From assembly GCA_024642445.1 (NCBI GenBank), contig JAHEBG010000094.1:1-5656 (forward strand): a stretch of 5,656 bases of DNA, in the 5' to 3' direction. This DNA comes from Gammaproteobacteria bacterium. Lineage in GTDB: Bacteria; Pseudomonadota; Gammaproteobacteria; Xanthomonadales; Xanthomonadaceae. The notes below the pieces were generated by a model. That model was given only the letters and a program-made list of their open reading frames with translations. It was not told where the DNA came from and did not search any database. Both the position numbers and the translations under genes were made by a program. Shown here in pieces: positions 1 to 5,656 of the stretch (its first letter is position 1; each line of letters opens with the position of its first letter).

Positions 1-271
1 AATCATGCAGATACATTTCCGCCGGTATGGGCAATACGGCAATGACGCGAATGCCCATATCCATAGCAACCGAAGTCACCAGTTGATCGGCGCCGGCCGC
101 CAGAGGCGATAGCAGGGTGATTGGAAGCTCCGGAAAATCTTTTTGCAGGGTAGAAAAAAATCGCCGTACTTCACTGCGTAAATGCGGAATTTCATCGGGT
201 CTGAGATTGCGGTGGCCGGTAACACCGACCACCATTCCGGTATCTGACAACTGCGAGCAGGGTTGTGACAT
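1..271 (-). CDS. SLOG-superfamily (DprA/LOG-like) nucleotide-binding protein, N-terminal part
   Basis: The reading frame opens at an ATG (271) and stays open for 90 codons to the window edge, so the C-terminus is missing. It has two SLOG hallmarks. The first is a beta-strand and glycine turn, VVGVTGHRNL (residues 14-23). The second is LLSPLAAGADQLV followed by MGIRVIAVLP (about 53-81), which matches the DprA/LOG pattern of S-x-L-A-x-G-x-D, then a helix, then an A-V-L-P strand. SLOG domains form Rossmann-like folds that bind or process nucleotides. Burroughs and co-workers placed them in nucleotide-centred conflict systems, and they also occur at the N-terminus of TRPM channels. The start is 10 nt after the stop of the small exported protein gene, so the two are probably co-transcribed. 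No strong Shine-Dalgarno is visible, so translational coupling is possible. The missing part may carry other domains. The fold call is fairly secure; the biochemical role is not. Confidence 0.75.
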   Translation of the reverse strand, partial: MSQPCSQLSDTGMVVGVTGHRNLRPDEIPHLRSEVRRFFSTLQKDFPELPITLLSPLAAGADQLVTSVAMDMGIRVIAVLPIPAEMYLHD

Positions 272-281
272 GTGCTGAATC

Positions 282-692
282 TTATAAGTTTACAATGCGT
301 GGATCGCAACGAATCATTTCACCGGTTTGCTTGTGCTTTAAGTTGATTCCGTAATAGACGTCGGCGGGCGCATCATTGCGGTTGAAAATATTGACTTTGT
401 TTGAATTGCCTCCGCCAGCGGTGCTCATTTGATCGGAGCCTGTACCGCTAAAATTTACGGGTTCGATGGTGTAATCATCACCGTACAATACTTCCACTTG
501 TATTTTCTTGCCGCCGCTGCGCGCTTGAACTTCCACGTTGCCGTAGCCGTCTGAGCCGCCGCTGAATTGGCATCCGTTAATATTCAGCTCAACTTTGAAG
601 TCTTGGTTTCCATTGTCTTGCGCCTGCAAATTGCCACCAGGTATAACTGCCATCAGCAGCAGGGTAAATAATGCGCTCTTTTGAAGATTCAT
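282..692 (-). CDS. small exported protein of unknown function with two cysteines
   Basis: This encodes 136 residues with a plain signal peptide: Lys5, a hydrophobic core at about 7-17, then Pro-Gly-Gly and a probable signal peptidase I cut after LQA (residue 24). The mature chain of about 112 residues is rich in Gly, Asn and Ser. It has alternating hydrophobic stretches (FKVELNING, VEVQARSG, KIQVEVLYGD, YYGINLKHK), which suggests an all-beta fold. It has only two cysteines, C41 near the start and C129 in the C-terminal CDPRIVNL, placed so they could form one disulphide. The terminal D-P-x-I-x-N pattern loosely recalls small DP-EP-type proteins, but I cannot confirm membership. AAGGGGAA (697-704 on the minus strand) is a good ribosome binding site for the 692 ATG. 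It lies 94 nt after the TIR-TPR gene and 10 nt before the SLOG gene, in the same direction. Export is well supported; function is unknown. Confidence 0.8.
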   Translation of the reverse strand: MNLQKSALFTLLLMAVIPGGNLQAQDNGNQDFKVELNINGCQFSGGSDGYGNVEVQARSGGKKIQVEVLYGDDYTIEPVNFSGTGSDQMSTAGGGNSNKVNIFNRNDAPADVYYGINLKHKQTGEMIRCDPRIVNL

Positions 693-713
693 GGTGTTCC
701 CCTTTATGTGAAT

Positions 714-728
714 TAGTAACGTAGGTAA
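714..728 (-). promoter_or_regulatory. possible degenerate LexA box
   Basis: Read on the minus strand, TTAC-CTACGT-TACTA matches the TTAG-N6-TACTA operator at eight of nine defined positions. It sits 22 nt before the start of the small exported protein gene, in the 94-bp gap after the TIR gene. One-mismatch matches to a nine-base pattern are expected about once by chance in a window this size, and no convincing promoter is seen next to it. It is weak on its own. Confidence 0.22.
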
Positions 729-786
729 AGATTAGCGGGTAAAACAGGAAGGTACAAATTCAGTGAATGAATGCGCTTTCTTACTT

Positions 787-2853
787 TTACGGCGCGGCTA
801 AGGTGAATTGGGAAGATTGGCGTGGATCTTTGAAGCCGGCTTTGGCGAGTTGCGTGGAAAGGGCTTTTGCTTTTTCTGGCTGCTGCAGGTGTTGGTATAA
901 AAGTAGCTGGGTGGGCAAAATACCAAAACGCGCATCACTGCGTGATTCAATAGTGGAAAGTAGCATCTGCCACTGTTTTTTGGCGAGTTCGATCTGGCCA
1001 CTGCGTGCCAACACTTGGCCATAGCTTTCAGTAATCAATGCGTAATCTTCCAGAACGCTGTTGTCTTTTGTGGTATTAATCAAATCGCCAATCAGTGCAT
1101 GGCTGCTACGAATTTGCGATAAGGCATTGTCGATATCGTTGTTGGCCAACGCATACAAAGCCAAGAGACGTTGTACTTTGCCGATGTTCTGTTTGTTCAG
1201 TTTGGAACTGGGCTCCGCAGCCGACATTGCATTAAGCGCAGTTAAAATGAAAATGCCGTTGCCCACTTCCTTGGCAGTCCATTTTGCCGGCTCTACATGA
1301 CTGAGCATTGCCAAATCCGCGCGTAGGCTGTTGCGCTTCCACTCGGCATTGTTCGGATCCAGGCGGGTAAGTTCTGAATAAATTTGTTTTGCCTTTTCAA
1401 GTTGTCTACGGGCGGCATCCGGTTGCCCTAGGTTCATACTGATTTCGGCGTCGTAATAAAGGTTAGTAGCCAGGGTAAATGCCGCACGTGCATTTTCACC
1501 CGATTGGTGTAGCGGATCTAGTAGGGTTTGAATTTTACCGAAAGCCGCATGGCTTTCCTGAAGCCGGCCCATGTCAGCAAGCGTGGATCCAACCCAGGAA
1601 TACCCTTCAGCGATGGCAATGATGAGGCCTTGGTCTTTGGGATTGAGTGCTGACTGCGCTTCGGCGATGGCATTGGAAATCTGGAAATATTCCAACGCTT
1701 TTTCGGATTTGCCACGCGCACGGGCCAGTGAGCCCATATTGGAATAGGCGTATGAAAGCTCAAGCGTGTAGTCGGCATTTGCCGGGTCACGGTTTTTGAG
1801 CTCGATACTGTATTTCAAATAATTGGCCATGGCGGCCTCGGCTTTGTCCAGCCGTCCGCGCTCCCATGCCACATAGCCCACCCAGAATTCTGCCTGACCC
1901 AGCTCGAACAAATAATCGTTGTTGGTGGGAGAACTTTGGTACAGCGCTTCGGTTTGAATCAAGGCCTGCTGAAACGCCGCCAAGGCCGGCTCCAGCTTGC
2001 CTTGTTGAAACCGCACATCGCCAATTTGTTTCATGGCTTTGGCGCGCTCCAGCATTTCCTTTTCCGTGCCGTTATTGCCTATGGCACCGAAATAGCCCAT
2101 GGCTTGATCGCCGATGGCATCGAGAAGTTCAAGTTTACCGATAGGCTCGAGATTTTTGCGCAGATCGCCAAGCATGAAACTGATCAGATTTTCTGCCTGG
2201 CTTCGACGGATTTCCGATTCGCGCTTGGCATACAGTGCATACACCGCAAGACCAATGGTCAGTGCGGCAATGGCAATGGAGCCGGTAGCTACGCTTGCCC
2301 AGAATCGGGTCTGGCGCTGGGCATCGCGACGCTTCAGATCATCGACGCCCACCCCTAAAAGACCGGCTGCAATTTTCAGCATGGCATTGCGTTTGCCATC
2401 GCCAGTGGCGGTGGCGTCTGCGGCCAGCGGTTCATGCAGGGCATTGCCCTGCGCGTCTATTAGCAGGGCAGGCGGAAAGGCGCAATCGGGCGCTTGAGGG
2501 TCGGGGCTGCCGGCTACTATGAAGCAGAAAACGCGATCGGCGCGGCCAGAGGCACTGAAACGTCGGATTTCTTCATTCACCCAATGGGACTTTGCGGCCT
2601 CGGGTGAACAGATAACAATCAGCGCTTCCGAGCTGTCCATGGCATTACGTATGGAATCGGACAAATCGTTACCCGAAGCCAATTCATCGCGATCACGGAA
2701 TACCGGGTACAGCCGCTCGGGCAAATCAGGGTGGCTTTGATGCAGGGTCTTGGGCGGGCGGTATTTTTCCAAGGCACGCTGTAACCATCGCGCCCATTTT
2801 TCGTCGCTGTGGCTATAACTAATAAAAGCCTTATAGTGCCTTGAAACCACCAA
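787..2853 (-). CDS. membrane-anchored TIR domain protein with TPR-like repeats
   Basis: This encodes 688 residues. The N-terminus is a TIR domain (about 5-115): box 1 KAFISYSHSD (8-17), a BB-loop region RDRDELASGNDLSDSI (53-68), and a core strand ALIVICSP followed by SHWVNEEI (89-96). Glu95 lies four residues after Trp91, as the catalytic glutamate E642 does in the SARM1 TIR, so NAD+ cleavage or conversion to a signal is plausible. A basic stretch (174-183) precedes one hydrophobic helix (about 184-208). The remainder is alpha-helical with TPR-like repeats from about residue 272, in a 48-residue period, resembling long TIR- or kinase-linked TPR arrays of other Proteobacteria. The start is TTG at 2853: an in-frame TAA lies two codons upstream and GAGGAG sits 9 nt before it. 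GTG at 2850 is the only close alternative. It is divergent from lexA and heads a minus-strand cluster. The domain call is strong; the defence or stress role is inferred. Confidence 0.88.
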   Translation of the reverse strand: MVVSRHYKAFISYSHSDEKWARWLQRALEKYRPPKTLHQSHPDLPERLYPVFRDRDELASGNDLSDSIRNAMDSSEALIVICSPEAAKSHWVNEEIRRFSASGRADRVFCFIVAGSPDPQAPDCAFPPALLIDAQGNALHEPLAADATATGDGKRNAMLKIAAGLLGVGVDDLKRRDAQRQTRFWASVATGSIAIAALTIGLAVYALYAKRESEIRRSQAENLISFMLGDLRKNLEPIGKLELLDAIGDQAMGYFGAIGNNGTEKEMLERAKAMKQIGDVRFQQGKLEPALAAFQQALIQTEALYQSSPTNNDYLFELGQAEFWVGYVAWERGRLDKAEAAMANYLKYSIELKNRDPANADYTLELSYAYSNMGSLARARGKSEKALEYFQISNAIAEAQSALNPKDQGLIIAIAEGYSWVGSTLADMGRLQESHAAFGKIQTLLDPLHQSGENARAAFTLATNLYYDAEISMNLGQPDAARRQLEKAKQIYSELTRLDPNNAEWKRNSLRADLAMLSHVEPAKWTAKEVGNGIFILTALNAMSAAEPSSKLNKQNIGKVQRLLALYALANNDIDNALSQIRSSHALIGDLINTTKDNSVLEDYALITESYGQVLARSGQIELAKKQWQMLLSTIESRSDARFGILPTQLLLYQHLQQPEKAKALSTQLAKAGFKDPRQSSQFTLAAP

Positions 2854-2862
2854 TTGTTATTG

Positions 2863-2868
2863 CTCCTC
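2863..2868 (-). promoter_or_regulatory. ribosome binding site fixing the TIR gene start
   Basis: GAGGAG on the minus strand lies 9 nt before TTG (2853) and 12 nt before GTG (2850). An in-frame TAA between the site and the TTG rules out any earlier start, including the ATG that overlaps the site in another frame. The gene therefore starts at a non-ATG codon. Confidence 0.75.
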
Positions 2869-2894
2869 ATGCCCCATGGCTGAGCCCATACTAC

Positions 2895-2924
2895 GATATA
2901 AATCAAGGTTTTGAGGCAATTCAA
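2895..2924 (-). promoter_or_regulatory. candidate sigma-70 promoter for the TIR gene
   Basis: On the minus strand TTGAAT (2919-2924) and TATATC (2895-2900) are spaced by 18 bp. This predicts transcription from about 2888 and a leader of about 35 nt carrying the GAGGAG site. Each hexamer has mismatches to consensus, so this is only the best candidate in the short divergent region. Its -35 overlaps the 17-bp palindrome at 2921-2937. Confidence 0.35.
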
Positions 2925-2937
2925 GAAAAATTCTTGA
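2921..2937. repeat. 17-bp perfect palindrome between divergent promoters
   Basis: TCAAGAA-AAA-TTCTTGA is a perfect 7-bp inverted repeat around three A residues. It differs from the LexA box. It covers the start of the lexA -35 (TTGACA, 2934-2939) and most of the predicted TIR -35 (2919-2924). Position and symmetry suit an operator for a dimeric regulator. No run of T follows it on either strand beyond the short loop, so it does not look like an intrinsic terminator. The regulator is unknown. Confidence 0.5.
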
Positions 2938-2964
2938 CAATCCGAAATTTGTTAGTAGTATTAC
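2934..2964 (+). promoter_or_regulatory. lexA promoter
   Basis: TTGACA (2934-2939) is a consensus -35. Two partial -10 elements fit, TAGTAT at 2956-2961 (16-bp spacer) and TATTAC at 2959-2964 (19-bp spacer), and both lie inside the LexA palindrome. Transcription would then start at about 2968-2971, at or next to the lexA ATG. LexA bound to its operator would cover the -10, the classic arrangement for autorepression. Confidence 0.65.
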
Positions 2965-2970
2965 TACTAA
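2952..2970. promoter_or_regulatory. LexA operator (SOS box)
   Basis: TTAGTAGTATTACTACTAA is a perfect 9-bp inverted repeat around one central T. It contains TTAG-N6-TACTA (2952-2966), the operator established for Xylella and Xanthomonas LexA. Its last base is the A of the lexA start codon, and it covers both possible -10 elements. It also lies about 28 bp upstream of the predicted TIR gene -35, so any effect on that gene would be indirect or by looping or occlusion. Confidence 0.9.
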
Positions 2971-3623
2971 TGAATATTTCCGATAACCAACAAGCCATTT
3001 TAGCCTTCATAGCGCAGCGCATTGAAGACGAGGGCGTGCCGCCTTCTCAAACCGAAATCGCCAATGCATTGGGCTTCAAGGGCGTGCGTGCGGCGCAATA
3101 CCATCTGGATATTCTTGAACAAGCCGGCTACCTCCGTCGTCTGCCCGGGCAGGCGCGCGGCATCCGTCTGTGCCACCCCATGTCCGATGAGGATGTGGAG
3201 ATTCCCCTGCCTCGTCCTCGGGTGGAAGCGGCCAACGATGCATTGCGTTTGCCCGTGTTGGGGCGTGTGGCTGCCGGCCTGCCTATCGGGGCCGATATTC
3301 CCTCGGACGATTTCGTGCTGTTGGATCGCGCCTTTTTTTCACCGTCGCCGGATTACCTGCTCAAGGTCAAAGGCGATTCCATGCGTGATGACGGAATTTT
3401 CGACGGCGACCTGGTAGGTATCCATCGCACCAACGATGCCCGTTCCGATCAAATCGTGGTTGCCCGCATCGACGATGAAATCACCATCAAGCGTTTGAAA
3501 ATCGGCAAGCACGGCATCCGGCTTTTGCCAAGAAACCCGGATTTCCAACCCATCGATATTCGCCCGGATCAGGATTTCGCCATTGAAGGCCTGTATTGCG
3601 GCTTGATTAGGCCTTCACGCTGA
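2970..3623 (+). CDS. lexA: LexA, SOS-response repressor and self-cleaving protease
   Basis: LexA represses DNA-damage genes and cleaves itself when stimulated by RecA filaments on single-stranded DNA. The 217 residues hold an N-terminal winged helix-turn-helix (about 1-68) with SQTEIANALGFKGVRAAQYHLDIL at about 26-49. A linker (about 70-92) leads to an S24-type protease domain with the cleavage pair A102-G103 in GRVAAGLPIG, the nucleophile S137 in KGDSMRDDG, and the general base K174 in ITIKRLK. All catalytic elements are present. The ATG at 2970 was chosen because MNISDNQQAILAFI aligns with known LexA N-termini. A longer frame back to 2841 would cross the promoter and operator and overlap the TIR gene. 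No Shine-Dalgarno is possible upstream because the operator abuts the ATG, so the message may be leaderless. It is slightly longer than E. coli LexA (202) and close to Xanthomonas LexA. Confidence 0.97.
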   Translation: MNISDNQQAILAFIAQRIEDEGVPPSQTEIANALGFKGVRAAQYHLDILEQAGYLRRLPGQARGIRLCHPMSDEDVEIPLPRPRVEAANDALRLPVLGRVAAGLPIGADIPSDDFVLLDRAFFSPSPDYLLKVKGDSMRDDGIFDGDLVGIHRTNDARSDQIVVARIDDEITIKRLKIGKHGIRLLPRNPDFQPIDIRPDQDFAIEGLYCGLIRPSR

Positions 3624-3800
3624 TGTCTGCCGAATCCGCGTACCTTCGGTGTAGCCAAGTGCTTACAGAGATAACGGATGAATGCTGCTTTTCCACAGAT
3701 CGCTTCAAAGGCAATCTAAAAATGCGCGGTCTCAGGATTTGCGACCGGCACACGATAGGCTTCACTTACCCCAATTCATAACACGCTGAGGAACTGCACC

Positions 3801-4832
3801 ATGGATGAGAACAAGAAACGCGCACTGGCCGCCGCACTGGCCCAGATCGATAAACAATTTGGCAAGGGCACGGTCATGCTGATGGGCGATAAAAGCATTG
3901 AAGCCGCCGAAGTCATCGGTACCGGTTCCATCATGTTGGATTTGGCGCTAGGCATAGGCGGTCTTCCGAAAGGCCGTGTTGTCGAAATTTACGGCCCGGA
4001 GTCTTCAGGCAAAACCACCTTGACCCTGCAAACCATTGCCCAATGCCAGAAAGCCGGCGGTACTGCCGCGTTTGTGGATGCCGAACATGCGCTGGACCCT
4101 GGCTATGCCCAGAAACTGGGGGTCAATGTTGATGATCTGCTGATTTCACAACCGGATACCGGTGAACAGGCCCTGGAAATCGTCGATATGCTGGTGCGTT
4201 CCAATGCCGTTGATATGGTGGTTGTCGATTCCGTGGCGGCACTAACGCCCCGCGCGGAAATCGAAGGTGAAATGGGCGAAATGCAGGTAGGTCTGCAGGC
4301 GCGCCTGATGAGCCAGGCGTTGCGTAAACTCACCGGCAACATCAAGCGCAGCAATTGCATGGTGATTTTCATCAATCAGCTGCGTATGAAAATCGGCATG
4401 ATGATGCCCGGCCAGAATCCGGAAACCACCACCGGCGGCAATGCCTTGAAATTCTATGCTTCGGTGCGTTTGGATATCCGGCGTATCGGTGCGGTCAAGA
4501 AAGGCGATGAAATCATCGGTAATGAAACCCGTATCAAAGTGGTGAAAAACAAAATGGCGCCGCCTTTCAAGCAGGTCATCACGGAAATCCTCTACGGTGA
4601 AGGCATTTCACGTGAAGGTGAAATTCTGGATCTGGGCGTGGATGCCAAGTTCGTAGAAAAATCCGGATCCTGGTACAGCGCATTGGGTGAACGTATTGGT
4701 CAAGGCAAGGAAAATGCCCGTCAATACTTGAAAGACAATCCCAAAATGGCTGCCGAACTGGAAGCCAAAATCAAAGACAAACTCAAGCCAGTTATCGTGC
4801 CTAAAAAGCCGGTTGAGGATGCCGAGGCCTAA
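3801..4832 (+). CDS. recA: RecA, homologous recombination ATPase and SOS co-protease
   Basis: RecA polymerises on single-stranded DNA, drives strand exchange with ATP and stimulates LexA self-cleavage. The 343-residue protein is complete: Walker A GPESSGKT (65-72), catalytic Glu95 in [10 protein letters not shown], Walker B at about 139-144 (MVVVDS), DNA-binding loop L1 in [15 protein letters not shown] (about 156-170), and loop L2 from INQLRMKIG to [13 protein letters not shown] (191-218). L2 carries the MMMPGQ version seen in Xanthomonas-type RecA rather than the shorter E. coli form. The C-terminal tail is lysine-rich and ends VEDAEA, less acidic than in E. coli. The ATG at 3801 has GAGGA (3788-3792) 8 nt upstream. 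It lies 177 nt after lexA and 2 nt before recX. No TTAG-N6-TACTA box was found in its upstream spacer and no clear promoter was resolved, so read-through from lexA is possible. Confidence 0.99.
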   Translation: MDENKKRALAAALAQIDKQFGKGTVMLMGDKSIEAAEVIGTGSIMLDLALGIGGLPKGRVVEIYGPESSGKTTLTLQTIAQCQKAGGTAAFVDAEHALDPGYAQKLGVNVDDLLISQPDTGEQALEIVDMLVRSNAVDMVVVDSVAALTPRAEIEGEMGEMQVGLQARLMSQALRKLTGNIKRSNCMVIFINQLRMKIGMMMPGQNPETTTGGNALKFYASVRLDIRRIGAVKKGDEIIGNETRIKVVKNKMAPPFKQVITEILYGEGISREGEILDLGVDAKFVEKSGSWYSALGERIGQGKENARQYLKDNPKMAAELEAKIKDKLKPVIVPKKPVEDAEA

Positions 4833-4834
4833 GG

Positions 4835-5326
4835 GTGCGTAAAAAAACCTCGGAATTGCCGGCGTACCAACAAGCCTTGGGTCTGTTGGTACGTCGAGAG
4901 CATTCCCGACGCGAGTTGAAACAAAAATTGCGTCAGCGGGGCAAAGAGGCGGATGAAATTGAATCTGCACTAGAGTCTTTAAGCCGCCAAGATTTTCAGA
5001 ACGATGAGCGTTTTGCCTTCGCCTTGGCTCGGTCCCGGCAATCTGCCGGGTATGGTCCCATCAGGATTCGAGCCGAAATGGTCCAGCACAGTCTGGGTTC
5101 CGATGTGATTACGCAAGCGATAGATGTGTTGGCATGCGATTGGATGGCCATGGCTGAAGATTTGATTCAGCGTCGCTATGCAAAAAAATTGCAAGCAGAC
5201 CCATCGCAAGTTCGTAAGGCCGTGGATTTCCTACTCCGACGCGGCTTTGATCAAAAAACGGCCTTTACTGCCGTCAAGCAGCGGAAAATGGACTCGAATG
5301 CCGATTTTCTCGAGGAAATCGGCTAA
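4835..5326 (+). CDS. recX: RecX, RecA regulator
   Basis: RecX binds RecA filaments and limits their extension, ATPase activity and co-protease activity. The 163 residues are almost wholly helical and highly basic, as in the family (E. coli RecX has 166). Diagnostic stretches are ALGLLVRREHSRRELKQKL (about 14-32), LSRQDFQNDERFAFALARSR (about 49-68), and GYGPIRIRAEM (72-82). The tandem three-helix repeats end with AVDFLLRRGFDQKTAFTAVK. Translation starts at GTG (4835), 2 nt after the recA stop, and GAGG (4824-4827), inside the end of recA, serves as ribosome binding site. No other suitable start codon is nearby. No terminator separates it from recA, so the two are likely co-transcribed and possibly translationally coupled. 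Confidence 0.96.
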   Translation: MRKKTSELPAYQQALGLLVRREHSRRELKQKLRQRGKEADEIESALESLSRQDFQNDERFAFALARSRQSAGYGPIRIRAEMVQHSLGSDVITQAIDVLACDWMAMAEDLIQRRYAKKLQADPSQVRKAVDFLLRRGFDQKTAFTAVKQRKMDSNADFLEEIG

Positions 5327-5344
5327 AAATCCCTGTAAATGGTT

Positions 5345-5656
<312 letters not shown>

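Noticed and set aside
76..309. 77-codon minus-strand frame overlapping the SLOG gene
   Set aside because: It is out of frame with the clear SLOG motifs, overlaps the end of the exported protein gene, and its product is low-complexity and unlike a real protein.
754..770. Short inverted repeat ATTCA ... TGAAT downstream of the TIR gene
   Set aside because: The stem is only 5 bp, AT-rich, and without a T tract on the minus strand; not a convincing terminator.
1936..2358. 140-codon plus-strand frame antisense to the TIR-TPR gene
   Set aside because: The opposite strand carries a continuous 688-codon gene with TIR, membrane and repeat features across this interval; the plus-strand frame has no such signals.
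2841..2969. N-terminal extension of LexA by 43 residues from an ATG at 2841
   Set aside because: It would translate the lexA promoter and operator, overlap the 5' end of the opposite TIR gene, and add sequence unlike any LexA. The 2970 ATG gives the family N-terminus.
3629..3650. Possible terminator hairpin after lexA (GCCGAA ... TTCGGT)
   Set aside because: The stem is about 5-6 bp with a 10-nt loop and no T run follows, so it does not meet intrinsic terminator criteria.
4608..4970. 120-codon minus-strand frame antisense to recA and recX
   Set aside because: It is a shadow of two strongly conserved genes; its composition follows the complement of recA codons and no domain is recognisable.

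Overview
The window looks like the chromosome of a gammaproteobacterium of the Xanthomonadales/Lysobacterales type with roughly balanced base composition. Three things point there. The gene order is lexA-recA-recX-alaS. LexA has a Xanthomonas/Xylella-like recognition helix region (GFKGVRAAQYHL). A perfect palindrome at lexA contains TTAG-N6-TACTA, the operator known from Xylella and Xanthomonas LexA. The RecA L2 loop ([13 protein letters not shown]) also fits this group. The genus cannot be named from the sequence.

The right half (2934-5656, plus strand) is the SOS core. It holds lexA (2970-3623), then a 177-bp spacer, recA (3801-4832), recX starting 2 nt after recA (4835-5326), and the first 86 codons of alaS (5399 to the window end). 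LexA represses until RecA filaments on single-stranded DNA trigger its self-cleavage. RecX limits RecA filaments. AlaS is a housekeeping tRNA synthetase that follows recX in this gene order.

The left half (1-2853, minus strand) is a divergently transcribed accessory cluster. Its first gene encodes a 688-residue protein with an N-terminal TIR domain (predicted NAD+-processing), one transmembrane helix and a long TPR-like array (787-2853). The second encodes a small exported protein with two cysteines (282-692). The third is the N-terminal part of a SLOG-superfamily (DprA/LOG-like nucleotide-binding) protein that runs off the window (1-271). TIR and SLOG domains both belong to nucleotide-centred bacterial conflict and stress systems. 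The gene order suggests a membrane sensor-effector with a periplasmic partner and a cytosolic nucleotide-binding component. This system is an inference; I do not recognise it as a named defence system.

The 116-bp region between the TIR gene and lexA is densely packed. It holds a lexA promoter whose -10 lies inside the LexA operator and whose predicted transcript is essentially leaderless, a second unrelated 17-bp perfect palindrome overlapping both predicted -35 elements, and the likely promoter and ribosome binding site of the TIR gene. No RNA genes, insertion sequences, CRISPR arrays or convincing intrinsic terminators were seen. No gene-free stretch exceeds 300 bases.
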